A stretch of 32,362 nt of DNA from Porphyromonadaceae bacterium UBA7141 (GCA_002491945.1 DKWX01000020.1:1-32362), one strand, 5' to 3'. Counted from the stretch's first letter, positions 15,718 through 25,196 are shown. Numbers and translations are program-made. The notes: a model not told the origin generated them from the letters alone.

Positions 15718-18700
15718 ATGAAGAAAACCACATCTCTTCTGGGCTCTATGCTGATAGGTGTTGCCGCTATGGCGGTCAGCACACATCCACCCGGAGCATC
15801 TTTTCAGTCGGCGTTCGGGTCGCCGCAGTCAGCATTCGGCCCGCAGTCTGTAATTACATCGCAGCGGCAGAATGCAAAAAAGATGCTTGTCGGAGATATC
15901 ATGGAGAATCATGCCGATGGCGAGAATCCAGCACACATTAAGCGTAGGCCAAATGTCGGTCTGAAAACCCCGTCGAATATATCGGGAGCCGACCTCTCTA
16001 CATGGATGGGGCAGGCCGATACCGACCCCGCCGGCTATTACAGCTTCGGCCCCGATGGCTCATATGATCTGCTTTGGAGCAACGAACTATCCCAATACGG
16101 CTTCAATCTGACCAACGCATGGATGCGTCAGGACCGGCTGTGCGGACTGGCCGTGTATAATATGGGAGGACTGATATTAGGCTATAACTATGTGGAGCTG
16201 GACCCTTCCACCGGTCGCCCCCTCAAAGAAGAGTCAATCGGTCCGGACAACACAATCGATTTAGGCACTTACTATCATAGCTGCGCCTATGTGCCTGAAG
16301 AAGACCGGATATATGGATATTCGCAGACAGCCGACGGCAGGGGATTCAATTTTTCATCGTCGCCGGCTCAGAAAATAGGGGATATCAAGATAATACGGCA
16401 AGTAGCTGACCTCCACTCGCGAGCCAACGCATTATGCTATAATCCTGCCGACGGATATCTCTATGGCGTCACATTCGACGGAGATTTTGTGCGAATCGAT
16501 CGTGACGGGACGCAGACGCTGATATTCAATCTTGGCATCGACGGACTTAAGAACGACAAGAGTGCATTGATATACAGTCCTTACGATGGCTGCTTCATCT
16601 ACACACCGATATATTACTACTACGCCACTCAGCTCTATTACTTATATCCCGAGAGCGGCGAAATGCGCTTCATCCGCAATTTCCCGACCGACAACCAGTT
16701 CTTCTTCTTTGTCGACAATGCCTTCACCTACGATCCGTCGGCTCCGGCCGCGCCTCAGGAGGAAAGCCGGGATATAGCTCCCGGTGCCACAAGCGGCACG
16801 TTGACACTGCGGCTTCCGAAGGTCAATTCCGATGGTTCGGCATTGGAGGGGAAGGAGCTGAAATGGACGTATTATCTTGATAATACTCCAGTGGCAGCGT
16901 ATACTGGCAATCCCGGTGAAATCGTGACTTTGGAGGTCGGTCCGGTGGATAACGGCGAACATCTGGTGCGCGTGAGCTGCATGGCCGACGGCAAGGAGGG
17001 TTATCCCTATGTGATGCGAGCCTATTTCGGCAACGGTATGCCTGTAGAGCCGGAGAATGTGGTGCTGACAGCCGACAGAGTAAGCTGGGATGCCGTCGAC
17101 AAAGCGATTCTCGACGGTTGGATTGAGCCTGGCAAGATGCGTTATGAGGTATACATCAACGACCGCTTCATCGGCTCTACCGACCGGACATGGATGGATA
17201 TAGAACTTGATTCCAGCGTTCCCGTGAGCGCATACTATGCCTATGTGGCGGCAAGCTGCAACTCGCAGGTATCCGGTCGCACGCGTTCCAACAAAATAAT
17301 CTTCGGCGCTCCATTCGACCTTCCATATACCGTCGAGCCTACCCAGGAACAGGCTGACCTGACACATGTGTTCAATCTCGACGGCAGTCCGGAATACGGC
17401 ATGTGGGAGTATTGGGAGTCTCGCTGGCATGAGCCGGTGTTTGCCTCCGGATGGAATCAGACCCGGGCTGATGACTGGCTGATACTCCCTCCGGTGAATT
17501 GCCCCGACCTGACACATGCCTACCGTGTGACACTTGATGCCATATGCGGCGGCATGACCGGCAAGGATGAGCGTTTCGAAGTGTGGTGCGGCAACGCTCC
17601 CGACCCTTCGGCCATGAACACTCTTATTATTCCTGAGACAAAAGTGACTGAATTCATCACCGAAGGGTGGGAGACATTCTCCAATCTCTTCGTTCCCAAG
17701 GAAGCCGGAATCACGTATATCGCCATCCGGGCCGTATCGCCAGCCGTACAGAAATCACTCATAGTGCGCCGCATCCGTATTGAGGGCACCGAAGAGCTGG
17801 CCGATGTGACAGAAGCCCCGGCAGACCTTAAAGTCGAGAATACGGATGATGCGGCCCTTACGGCTACAATCTCGTTCAAGACGCCGACAGCTACAATCGC
17901 CGGCAATACGATTCCTCAGCAGGCTGACATGCAGGTGCATACCCGCATCGGCGACCTGCATACCGTAAGCCCCTGCGCTCCGGGGCGACAGATGACACTT
18001 ACCCTCGATACCCGACAGGGAGAGAATCGTATCGAAGTCTACTGCACAATCGGCGGACAGGCCGGACAAAGTGCCAATATCTCGGTATTCACCGGCACAA
18101 TAGTGCCCGACTATGTGGAAAATCTTACAAGCGTAGTGAGTCGCGATAACCTTGGGATAACCCTCCGCTGGGATCCTCCGTTGGGGGGACGCTCTGGTCT
18201 GGACGGATATTACAGTGATGCCGGGATTCATTATGTGCTCATGGAGTTGCAGGAAAATCCTGAATATGGCGATACAGAGTGGGTAGAAATCAAGGACCTC
18301 GGCAATGTGACAGAGTTCACATATACGGTGTCGTCGGGCACCCGGCTGCATGAAAAGTATCTTGGCATAGTCGCCGCCAATGCGGCTGGCACATCTCCCT
18401 GCCTATGGTATGTGGCCCATCAGATAGGCTCCCCGTATATCCCGGAGATATCAGAGAATTTCGATGGCGGATCCTATCCGGCCCTGCATTACGGTCCGAT
18501 AGGACTGACTCCACCCTCAGCCGAATACACCGGGAGCTGGGATGTGGCATATCCTGAAGATGTGAATGAAGATGCATGGGACCCGGAGATTCCTTATGCA
18601 CTTGTGGCCTCTGCCACGGAGGATACAGGTGGCAAGGCGCGTCTGACCCTTCCGAAGTTCTCGACCGAAGGAGTCGACAATCCGGCTCTTACGCTTCTTC

Positions 18701-19167
18701 TATGGAACACCGAGCCTTGCGGCACAGTCGAAGTCTATGCCTCGACCTACGGCGTGCCTCGATTTGAACATATATACACCGTCACCACGATGGACGATGG
18801 CTGGCAGCGTGTGGTGGTGCCGATGCCCGAATTGTATCAAGACATGCCATGGATTCAGCTCGCCATAGATGCCATACTTCCCGACTGTTACACATTCACA
18901 ATGCTCGGCGGATATGCCTTTGGCGTAGCTCCGACAGACGACATCGGTAAGATTCAGTCGCCCGGTGCGTTGCATGTGAGAGGAGGCAAGGGAGAAGTGA
19001 GTGTCAGCGGACTGAACGGCATCGAAGGGATGCTTGAGGTGAATTCAATTGATGGCAGACGTGTGGTCGGCATAAAAATCACATCATCAGAAATGAGTAT
19101 CCCACTTCCTGCCGGGATATACGTGGTGCGTTGCGGACGCATAGCCACCAAAGTGGCAGTAAGATGA
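15718..19167 (+). CDS. Large secreted protein with fibronectin-like and cleaved-adhesin regions and T9SS type A-like sorting domain
   Basis: This 1149-residue protein has a signal peptide (MKKTTSLLGSMLIGVAAMAVST) and a short repeated stretch SFQSAFGSPQSAFGPQS. Residues about 95-340 read like a beta-propeller or repeated beta-sheet domain. Fibronectin-III-like segments follow (ENVVLTADRVSWDAVDKA; VENLTSVVSRDNLGITLRWDPP). Two cleaved-adhesin/jelly-roll-like regions include VFASGWNQTRADDWLILPPV and ISENFDGGSYPALHYG. The end, LEVNSIDGRRVVGIK followed by LPAGIYVVRCG and KVAVR, is a clear T9SS type A-type CTD. It lies 89 bp after the previous gene with only a small hairpin between, so the two probably form an operon of surface proteins. 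Confidence 0.82.
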   Translation: MKKTTSLLGSMLIGVAAMAVSTHPPGASFQSAFGSPQSAFGPQSVITSQRQNAKKMLVGDIMENHADGENPAHIKRRPNVGLKTPSNISGADLSTWMGQADTDPAGYYSFGPDGSYDLLWSNELSQYGFNLTNAWMRQDRLCGLAVYNMGGLILGYNYVELDPSTGRPLKEESIGPDNTIDLGTYYHSCAYVPEEDRIYGYSQTADGRGFNFSSSPAQKIGDIKIIRQVADLHSRANALCYNPADGYLYGVTFDGDFVRIDRDGTQTLIFNLGIDGLKNDKSALIYSPYDGCFIYTPIYYYYATQLYYLYPESGEMRFIRNFPTDNQFFFFVDNAFTYDPSAPAAPQEESRDIAPGATSGTLTLRLPKVNSDGSALEGKELKWTYYLDNTPVAAYTGNPGEIVTLEVGPVDNGEHLVRVSCMADGKEGYPYVMRAYFGNGMPVEPENVVLTADRVSWDAVDKAILDGWIEPGKMRYEVYINDRFIGSTDRTWMDIELDSSVPVSAYYAYVAASCNSQVSGRTRSNKIIFGAPFDLPYTVEPTQEQADLTHVFNLDGSPEYGMWEYWESRWHEPVFASGWNQTRADDWLILPPVNCPDLTHAYRVTLDAICGGMTGKDERFEVWCGNAPDPSAMNTLIIPETKVTEFITEGWETFSNLFVPKEAGITYIAIRAVSPAVQKSLIVRRIRIEGTEELADVTEAPADLKVENTDDAALTATISFKTPTATIAGNTIPQQADMQVHTRIGDLHTVSPCAPGRQMTLTLDTRQGENRIEVYCTIGGQAGQSANISVFTGTIVPDYVENLTSVVSRDNLGITLRWDPPLGGRSGLDGYYSDAGIHYVLMELQENPEYGDTEWVEIKDLGNVTEFTYTVSSGTRLHEKYLGIVAANAAGTSPCLWYVAHQIGSPYIPEISENFDGGSYPALHYGPIGLTPPSAEYTGSWDVAYPEDVNEDAWDPEIPYALVASATEDTGGKARLTLPKFSTEGVDNPALTLLLWNTEPCGTVEVYASTYGVPRFEHIYTVTTMDDGWQRVVVPMPELYQDMPWIQLAIDAILPDCYTFTMLGGYAFGVAPTDDIGKIQSPGALHVRGGKGEVSVSGLNGIEGMLEVNSIDGRRVVGIKITSSEMSIPLPAGIYVVRCGRIATKVAVR

Positions 19168-19173
19168 TGCTAT

Positions 19174-19206
19174 CGCCGCCAGTGCCATGACAATACTGAC
19201 GGCGGC
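19174..19206 (+). terminator. Inverted repeat after the second surface protein
   Basis: GCCGCCAGT (from 19175) pairs with ACTGACGGCGGC (ending 19206) with a small bulge. The following U-tract is weak, so termination would be partial. Confidence 0.4.
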
Positions 19207-19225
19207 ATTAGTCAGCCGATGATTT

Positions 19226-19406
19226 TAAGCAAACTTCGAATTTAAACGATAGTAAATCATGAAAAATCTTTTATACAATCGGCGGCTTCTATTAGTCGCT
19301 TCCGGCTTGTCACTCAGTCGCATAGCACGCTGTGCCGGTTCGTCCCGCACCGGAATCGCCTGAAAACCGTCCTGCATATTGTATAAATTAAATTCGGACA
19401 CTTGCA
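19226..19406. repeat. Inverted-repeat element, copy B
   Basis: The left half (19226-19289) aligns with the reverse complement of copy A: shared blocks are AATTTAA, CGATAGTAA, AATCTTTTATACAAT (15 identical bases) and GCGGCTT. The right end (19373-19406) has GCATATTGTATAAA followed by TTAAATTCGGACACTTGC, again as in copy A. The ends are thus inverted repeats around a GC-rich centre of about 80 bp, absent from copy A, that can form a CCGGT/ACCGG hairpin. No reading frame is supported. Confidence 0.6.
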
Positions 19407-19484
19407 TATACCGGGAAATTTTGCTTATAAAAGTTAAAATTCCGCATGTTTTAATACTCATTACTCTCTTTTCTCTACTGACAC

Positions 19485-19515
19485 TTTGAGGTTAGGATAT
19501 TTATAACTAACTTTA
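19485..19515 (+). promoter_or_regulatory. Promoter for a candidate small RNA
   Basis: TTTG (19485-19488), 19 bp, TAACTTTA (19508-19515), one mismatch from consensus. A strong terminator begins 43 bp downstream with no reading frame between them. Confidence 0.5.
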
Positions 19516-19519
19516 CATC

Positions 19520-19591
19520 GTGTTTTTCATAGTATTAAATTAAGATTAAGGTTTCGGTCTATCCCTTTGTGAAAAGGGATAGATTTTTTTT
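19520..19591 (+). ncRNA. Candidate small RNA of about 70 nt
   Basis: A predicted start near 19520 and the terminator at 19558-19591 delimit an RNA of about 70 nt. Its 5' half is A/U-rich and largely unpaired (TTTTTCATAGTATTAAATTA), which is the usual layout of a trans-acting sRNA with a 3' terminator hairpin. No protein is encoded. The alternative is a short attenuated leader for the porin operon at 19879, which has its own promoter at 19820-19850. Confidence 0.45.
19558..19591 (+). terminator. Strong intrinsic terminator
   Basis: TCTATCCCTTT pairs perfectly with AAAGGGATAGA around a GTGA loop (19558-19583), followed by eight T (through 19591). It is one of the three clearest terminators in the window. 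Confidence 0.85.
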
Positions 19592-19627
19592 GTCAGTACA
19601 TAGGTCAGTACATAGGTCAGTACATAG
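19592..19627. repeat. Three tandem copies of a 12-bp unit
   Basis: GTCAGTACATAG is repeated three times without mismatch, directly after the terminator T-tract and about 190 bp upstream of the next promoter. Copy number could vary by slippage. Confidence 0.85.
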
Positions 19628-19819
19628 GTTGGTCCCATTGTAAAGGAACCCTGTAATGCGGACGTTTCATGGCGCAGGTGATATGACGATACCCGGAAGT
19701 GGCCTAACCCCCGCTACTACCCGATTTCAATTAGGAGATACTTAAAAATTAGTTAAAATTAGGTAGTCTGTAAGCTCAATGCGGTAGTTCACCCATATAA
19801 TTTTACCAATTTTCGGGTA

Positions 19820-19850
19820 TTTCGGAGGTGTGGAAATAGATGTAATTTTG
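19820..19850 (+). promoter_or_regulatory. Promoter of the porin-imelysin-cytochrome cluster
   Basis: TTTC (19820-19823), 19 bp, TAATTTTG (19843-19850). The -7 box is exact, the -33 box has one mismatch. The leader to ATG 19879 would be about 25 nt. Upstream, around 19745-19765, the AT-rich direct repeat AAAATTAG-TT-AAAATTAG could be a regulator site. Confidence 0.55.
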
Positions 19851-19878
19851 CAGCCGTAAAACCCAACATCAATTCACT

Positions 19879-21240
19879 ATGACCTATCTGACAACCCGGA
19901 TAACACGTAGCCTGCGGCATATTTCAGACCGCTTCAGGAGAGGAAAATACATACTTCCGGCGCTGTGTGCGCTTGCTGTCTGCACACCATGTGCGGCCCA
20001 GGAAAAGGCCGATACGGCAGGCTGGAATAAATTCCGGTTTGGAGGATACGGTGAGATGGTGGCAAGTTTCAAGGATTACGGCATCAACCGCTTCCAGAGC
20101 GGCGGCTCCACACGTGAGAACCGCGCCACGATAGCTGTGCCACGCGCCACCCTCGGCATCGACTATAAATTCACACCGAAATGGATATTCGGCATGGAGA
20201 TCGAATTCGAGTCCCTCGGCACCGGCACCGCCTACGAAATCGAGAATACCGAAAACGGCGAATATGAGACCGAAATCGAAAAAGGTGGCGAAGTGGCCAT
20301 CGAGCAGCTTCATATCACACGCCTCATACTGCCACAGCTCAACGTAAGGGCCGGTCATATGGTCCTCCCCGTAGGGCTTATCAATGCCCATCACGAACCG
20401 ATCAACTTCTTCGGCACCGTGCGCCCCGAAAGCGAGACCTCCCTCATACCCTCCACCTGGCATGAGACGGGCATCGAGATATTCGGCACATTCGGCAGCC
20501 GCGCCGCAGTGTTTGACTACAGTGTCATGGCCGTAGCCGGACTCAACGCCAACGGCATAGACCGTAATACATGGGTGGCCTCAGGCAAACAGGGATTCTT
20601 CGAGACCGACAACTTCACCTCACCCGCCTACGTGGGGCGCCTTGACTGGCGCGGCATCCCCGGCCTGCGCACCGGAGTGAGCCTCTACTACTGCCACAAC
20701 ACCGGAGCCAATGCCGACAAATCGCAGACCTACAGTGCGCTGGGACGCATACCGGTGACCATCTTCACATGGGATGCCCAATACCGCCACCGCTACCTGA
20801 CCGCACGCGCCAACCTCACCTACGGACATATCGGCAACACCGAGGCCCTAAACACCAAAAACGGCAGTCTCAGCGGCAAGTCGCCCTACAGCCGCCTCAC
20901 CCCCGTGGCCAAAAACGCATTGAGCTACGGAGCCGAAATCGGGTTCAACCTCCGCAACATCATAGGCTCGCGCCACTGCCCGGTGCTCTATCCCTATGCC
21001 CGCTATGAATACTGGAATCCCCAGCGCCGAGTAGTGAAGCCCTGGAGCGCCGACCCGCGTCTGGAAGTAAGCAAATGGACTGTAGGACTCAACTGGATGG
21101 CATTGCCCAACCTCGTGGTAAAAGCCGACTACAACATGCGCCAGATCGGCACCTCCAAAGTATTCGGCAAAGGGCCATACACGAGCGAGAATGAATTCTC
21201 CATCGGACTTGCTTACGTGGGATGGTTTGTAAAGAAATGA
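19879..21240 (+). CDS. Outer membrane porin, OprO/P-like
   Basis: This 453-residue protein has a long signal peptide (basic RSLRHISDRFRRGKY, hydrophobic ILPALCALAVCTPCAA, cleavage near residue 41). The mature part alternates amphipathic beta strands: FRFGGYGEMVASF, TLGIDYKFTPKWIFGMEIEFES, INVRAGHMVLPVG-type, and ends in SIGLAYVGWFVKK. It resembles phosphate-selective porin-like proteins of Bacteroidota. As first gene of the imelysin/cytochrome cluster it probably forms the outer-membrane pore serving that system. The transported substrate is unknown. Confidence 0.78.
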   Translation: MTYLTTRITRSLRHISDRFRRGKYILPALCALAVCTPCAAQEKADTAGWNKFRFGGYGEMVASFKDYGINRFQSGGSTRENRATIAVPRATLGIDYKFTPKWIFGMEIEFESLGTGTAYEIENTENGEYETEIEKGGEVAIEQLHITRLILPQLNVRAGHMVLPVGLINAHHEPINFFGTVRPESETSLIPSTWHETGIEIFGTFGSRAAVFDYSVMAVAGLNANGIDRNTWVASGKQGFFETDNFTSPAYVGRLDWRGIPGLRTGVSLYYCHNTGANADKSQTYSALGRIPVTIFTWDAQYRHRYLTARANLTYGHIGNTEALNTKNGSLSGKSPYSRLTPVAKNALSYGAEIGFNLRNIIGSRHCPVLYPYARYEYWNPQRRVVKPWSADPRLEVSKWTVGLNWMALPNLVVKADYNMRQIGTSKVFGKGPYTSENEFSIGLAYVGWFVKK

Positions 21241-21301
21241 CCCGCAATCCCACATAACCCGTCAGCGACAATCAATCAGATAAAACAATAATCCACTGAT
21301 A

Positions 21302-22465
21302 ATGAAGAAATTTACCTTTATGGTGGCAGCTCTGCTCTGTGCTGCTGCAGCCATACTTACATCCTGTAGCGACAACGACGACCCCAACGGAGGAGGCAGC
21401 AATAATGGCCAGACCGCAGCACTGCTCGACTATTCCGCCGAAAATGCCGACAACTGGCACAATTATTCGGTGCAGGTAGCCCGGTTGCTCGCCAACGATG
21501 CCACCCGTCTTAACGAAGCCTGGACCGTAAGCTACAACGGCGGCGCCGCATTCGCTGACATATTCCGCAACCATTCCGGCAACGGCTACACCTCACCCCT
21601 CAACTGCATCGAAGAGATGATCGACGGCTGCGCCGACATAGCCAACGAAGTCGGCACCGCCAAGATCGGCGACCCCTACGACCTCTACAAGGCCGGACGC
21701 ACCGAAGAGGCCCTCTACGCCGTGGAATCATGGTACAGCTGGCACTCGCGCGAAGACTATACCAACAACATCTACTCCATCCGCAACACCTACTACGGAT
21801 CGCTCGACGGCACGGTAGCCACAGCCTCAATGGCCTCAAAAGTAGCCGCTGAAAACCCCGCACTCGATACCGATGTGCGCGCCCGCATAGATGCCGCCGC
21901 CAAGGCCATCCTCGCAATTCCCCAGCCCTTCCGCAACAATATCGACTCCTCCGAGGCCTCTGCAGCCATGACCGCCTGCGCCGAGCTCGATCAGGTGCTC
22001 AGCAACGACCTCAAGGCATTCTTTGAGAATCTCGATTCCACCCACACCTCCGCTCTGTCGGCTATCGTGACCAACTATGTGGATGCCGTGGTGCTCCCCA
22101 CCTACAGCAGTCTCAAAGAGCGTAACGCCGCCCTGCTCAACGCCGTGCAGTATCTCAGCGCCAACCGCACCGATGCCGCCTTCGAGGCAGCCTGCCAGGC
22201 ATGGCTCTCTGCCCGCGAACCCTGGGAGAAATCGGAGGCATTCCTCTTCGGCCCCGTAGATGCTCTCGGCCTTGACCCCAACATGGACAGCTGGCCCCTC
22301 GACCAGGATGCCATCGTCAACCATCTGAAATCCGGCGTATTCACCGACCTTGACTGGAGCGATTCCGACTCCGACGACACAATCGAAGCCGTGCAGAACA
22401 TACGCGGATTCCACACCCTCGAGTTCCTCCTCTTCAAAGATGGCAAACCGCGCGTAGTGCGCTAA
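21302..22465 (+). CDS. Imelysin-family lipoprotein (peptidase M75 / insulin-cleaving-like, IrpA-related)
   Basis: The signal peptide ends in ILTSC with the lipidated cysteine at residue 22. The 387-residue, Ala-rich helical protein carries the imelysin GxHxxE motif as GFHTLEF (G369, H371, E374). Imelysin-like proteins are envelope proteins often regulated by iron and encoded beside di-heme cytochromes and iron transporters; direct metal binding by the motif is proposed. No protease activity can be inferred. It is followed after only 13 bp by the di-heme protein gene. Strong bias to C-ending codons is visible here. Confidence 0.85.
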   Translation: MKKFTFMVAALLCAAAAILTSCSDNDDPNGGGSNNGQTAALLDYSAENADNWHNYSVQVARLLANDATRLNEAWTVSYNGGAAFADIFRNHSGNGYTSPLNCIEEMIDGCADIANEVGTAKIGDPYDLYKAGRTEEALYAVESWYSWHSREDYTNNIYSIRNTYYGSLDGTVATASMASKVAAENPALDTDVRARIDAAAKAILAIPQPFRNNIDSSEASAAMTACAELDQVLSNDLKAFFENLDSTHTSALSAIVTNYVDAVVLPTYSSLKERNAALLNAVQYLSANRTDAAFEAACQAWLSAREPWEKSEAFLFGPVDALGLDPNMDSWPLDQDAIVNHLKSGVFTDLDWSDSDSDDTIEAVQNIRGFHTLEFLLFKDGKPRVVR

Positions 22466-22478
22466 AAAAGCCCTAAGG

Positions 22479-23924
22479 ATGCGACACTCCGATCTACTGA
22501 AAAATAGTGTTATAACTTCAGCCATACTTTTAGTGTCGGCCCTCTTCGCTGGATGCGAAGAGGGTCTCGACGCGCTTGATGTGGAAGTGCCCGAAGGGTA
22601 TGCCCTTTCCGCCGGGACCTCCACCATCTTCGCCAACTCCTCCAAGGCCTACGACACCGAGGCCGACTGGGTGAGCGGCACGTATGCCTCACGGTTTGTG
22701 CGCGGCGACAGACTCTACGACGACATGCGCACATCGTCCAACGGCTACGGCGGCGGTCTGGGGCCGGTATATGCCGGATATTCCTGCGGCAGCTGCCACA
22801 GCAACGCCGGACGCACCAAGCCGGCTCTCTGGGCCGACGGAGGCTCCGGTCCGTATGGCTTCTCGGCAATGCTCGTATATATCACCCGCCGCAACGGCGC
22901 GCAGTTCAAGGACTATGGCCGAGTGCTTCATGACCAGGCCCTCTACGGCGTGCAGGCTGAAGGAAAGGTAAAAAGCACCCTGCACACGCAGCAATTCACA
23001 TTCCCCGACGGCGAACCCTACGAACTCTGCTACCCCGAATACACCATCACCGACTGGTATGCCGACGACATCGACCCCGACGACCTCTTCTGCACCGTCC
23101 GCGTACCGCTGCGCCACGTCGGGATGGGGCAGATGATGGCACTCGACCCCAACGAAATCGAGGCGCTCGCCCGCCGCAGCAACTACCCCGAATACGGCAT
23201 CTCCGGCCGATGCAACTACATCACCGAGCGCGGATGCCTGATGCTCGGCCTCAGCGGCAACAAGGCGCATCACGCCGACCTCACGGTCGAACTTGGATTC
23301 TCAAGCGATATGGGGGTCACCAACTCCCGCTACCCGGAAGAGATATGCGAAGGGCAGATACAGATGACGCAAGGCTCGATGATGGGACTGCTCTACGACC
23401 AGCTCGATGTCAGCACCGAGGATATGGAGAACGTCGACCTCTACCTACAGTCGCTCGGAGTGCCGGCACGCCGCAACATCAACGACCCCGAAGTGCAGGC
23501 CGGTGAAGAGGCATTCTACGAAGCGAAATGCCATCTCTGCCACGTCACAACACTGCATACGCGCCCCGGAGGGAGCACACTGCTCAACGGCACGCAGCTC
23601 CCCTGGCTCGGCAACCAGACCATCCATCCCTATTCCGACTTCCTGCTCCACGACATGGGAAGCGAGATAATGGGCGTCGGACTCAACGACAACTTCAAGT
23701 CCGGCCTGGCCATGGGCAACGAATGGCGCACCACACCACTCTGGGGAATCGGACTGCAGGAACGCGTCAACGGCCACACATACTACCTGCACGACGGACG
23801 CGCCCGCAACTTCATCGAAGCCATTATGTGGCACGGTGGCGAGGGGGAAGCCTCCAAAAACCTCTTCGCCCGTATGCCGCGACAAAAGCGCGAAGCCCTG
23901 GTGAAATTCCTCGAATCACTTTGA
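22479..23924 (+). CDS. Di-heme c-type cytochrome lipoprotein (DHOR / DUF1111, 'thiol oxidoreductase' family)
   Basis: The lipobox is LFAGC (C26). Two heme-attachment motifs are present: CGSCH (103-107) and CHLCH (351-355). Family wording surrounds them: LGPVYAGYSCGSCHSNAGR, FSDFLLHDMG-type (YSDFLLHDMGSEIMGVG), EWRTTPLWGIGLQERVNG, YYLHDGRARNFIEAIMWHGGE. This matches the DHOR family, distant relatives of MauG-type enzymes. The name thiol oxidoreductase is not backed by biochemistry. In Proteobacteria this family sits next to imelysins, as here. It is 481 residues, a normal length. Confidence 0.9.
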   Translation: MRHSDLLKNSVITSAILLVSALFAGCEEGLDALDVEVPEGYALSAGTSTIFANSSKAYDTEADWVSGTYASRFVRGDRLYDDMRTSSNGYGGGLGPVYAGYSCGSCHSNAGRTKPALWADGGSGPYGFSAMLVYITRRNGAQFKDYGRVLHDQALYGVQAEGKVKSTLHTQQFTFPDGEPYELCYPEYTITDWYADDIDPDDLFCTVRVPLRHVGMGQMMALDPNEIEALARRSNYPEYGISGRCNYITERGCLMLGLSGNKAHHADLTVELGFSSDMGVTNSRYPEEICEGQIQMTQGSMMGLLYDQLDVSTEDMENVDLYLQSLGVPARRNINDPEVQAGEEAFYEAKCHLCHVTTLHTRPGGSTLLNGTQLPWLGNQTIHPYSDFLLHDMGSEIMGVGLNDNFKSGLAMGNEWRTTPLWGIGLQERVNGHTYYLHDGRARNFIEAIMWHGGEGEASKNLFARMPRQKREALVKFLESL

Positions 23925-23969
23925 CACAACCTTACTACCTACCGACAGACACAAAGACTTACCGACGTT

Positions 23970-25196
23970 ATGAAGAAAACGATATACCGCTACATCCTAG
24001 CCACCGCACTGCTCGGCGGGACCGCAGCCCAGGCATCCGCCCAGTATGACGCCGACACAGAAAATGGCGTGGTATCCATGGCTGGACGTAAAGGTTTCAT
24101 ATGGCGCACCGCCAACGGCGCCTTCGAATTCAAACCCTATCTGCTCGTACAGGCAGCCGCCGACTTCAACTATTACGATAGCGAAGGACTCGATCCGGCC
24201 TATAATCAGGACAACGTGCACAACAGCGGTTTCTCGATACCCTACGCCGTGCTCGGTTTCACAGGGCGTGCCTTCGGCATGATCACCTACAACCTCTCCA
24301 TCAACGCCGCCGCCTCCGGGGGCGCCCTCCTGCAGCAGGCATGGGCCGACATAAGGATAAAAGACCAGTTTGCCGTAAAACTCGGCAAATTCAAGACCCC
24401 CTTCACCCATGCCACCCTAACTACCCTTGGCGAGACCCTCTTCCCCTCGCTTCCCCTCTCGCTCACCTCATCGGTGATACTGCCACATTCGCTAAATGCC
24501 GTATCCCCCACGATGGCCACCGGGTTTGACCTTGGTGTAGAACTGCATGGCCTGCTTCGGCAGAAATGGGGGTATGAAGTGGGGGTATTCAACGGCACCG
24601 GAGCCTCGGTCAACGTGGCCGGAAAGACATTTTCCGACGACTGGCACATACCCTCCCTCCTCTACGCCGCACGTTTCACATTCATGCCCAAAGGGGTGAT
24701 GCCCGCCACACAGGGAAGTTCGCGTCAGCTCGGTCTTGACCGGATGCTCTTCGGCCTCTCTGCCTCGATGAACGTAGAAAGCGAAAACGAAAGCACCAAC
24801 GACTTCCGCGCCGGTGCCGAATTCGCGTGGATAAAAGACCGTCTCTACATCGGCGCCGAAGCCTACTTCATGCACGTAGGTTTTACGAAACGCCAGAAAA
24901 TCAGCGACTCCTACAATTACCTCGGCGGCTACGTGCAGGGGGGCTACTTCATCACCCCGAAACTCCAGGCAGCCCTCCGCTACGACCTGATGGACCGCAA
25001 CGGTCTCGACTGCAAGGGGATGCTCAATATCCCCTCGGTAGGAGTCAACTACTTCTTCCTCGGGGCCAACCTCAAGCTTCAGGCCATGTACCGCTTCACA
25101 GGGCGCACCGGACATGCCACACAGCTTGACCGCGACAATGATGACCTCGGCATACCGATGCACTCCGGCACCGTGCAGCTGCAATACACCTTCTGA
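23970..25196 (+). CDS. Outer membrane porin, second OprO/P-like protein of the cluster
   Basis: The signal peptide is MKKTIYRYILATALLGGTAAQASA with cleavage before QYD. The 408-residue protein has regular amphipathic strands (FEFKPYLLVQAAADFNYYD, AVKLGKFKTPFTHATL, YEVGVFNGTGASVN) and ends VQLQYTF, the terminal aromatic residue expected of a BAM-inserted barrel. The KLGKFKTPF segment is typical of phosphate-selective porin O/P relatives. It is not a close duplicate of the first porin. It starts 45 bp after the di-heme gene. Confidence 0.85.
   Translation: MKKTIYRYILATALLGGTAAQASAQYDADTENGVVSMAGRKGFIWRTANGAFEFKPYLLVQAAADFNYYDSEGLDPAYNQDNVHNSGFSIPYAVLGFTGRAFGMITYNLSINAAASGGALLQQAWADIRIKDQFAVKLGKFKTPFTHATLTTLGETLFPSLPLSLTSSVILPHSLNAVSPTMATGFDLGVELHGLLRQKWGYEVGVFNGTGASVNVAGKTFSDDWHIPSLLYAARFTFMPKGVMPATQGSSRQLGLDRMLFGLSASMNVESENESTNDFRAGAEFAWIKDRLYIGAEAYFMHVGFTKRQKISDSYNYLGGYVQGGYFITPKLQAALRYDLMDRNGLDCKGMLNIPSVGVNYFFLGANLKLQAMYRFTGRTGHATQLDRDNDDLGIPMHSGTVQLQYTF

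Noticed and set aside
19334..19352. GGTTCG-containing hairpin in copy B considered as a tRNA T-arm
   Set aside because: No acceptor or anticodon stems can be built around it; it is an isolated CCGGT/ACCGG hairpin.
21836..22645. Open frames on the minus strand under the imelysin and di-heme genes
   Set aside because: They arise from the strong C-ending codon bias of the plus-strand genes, which removes stop codons on the other strand.
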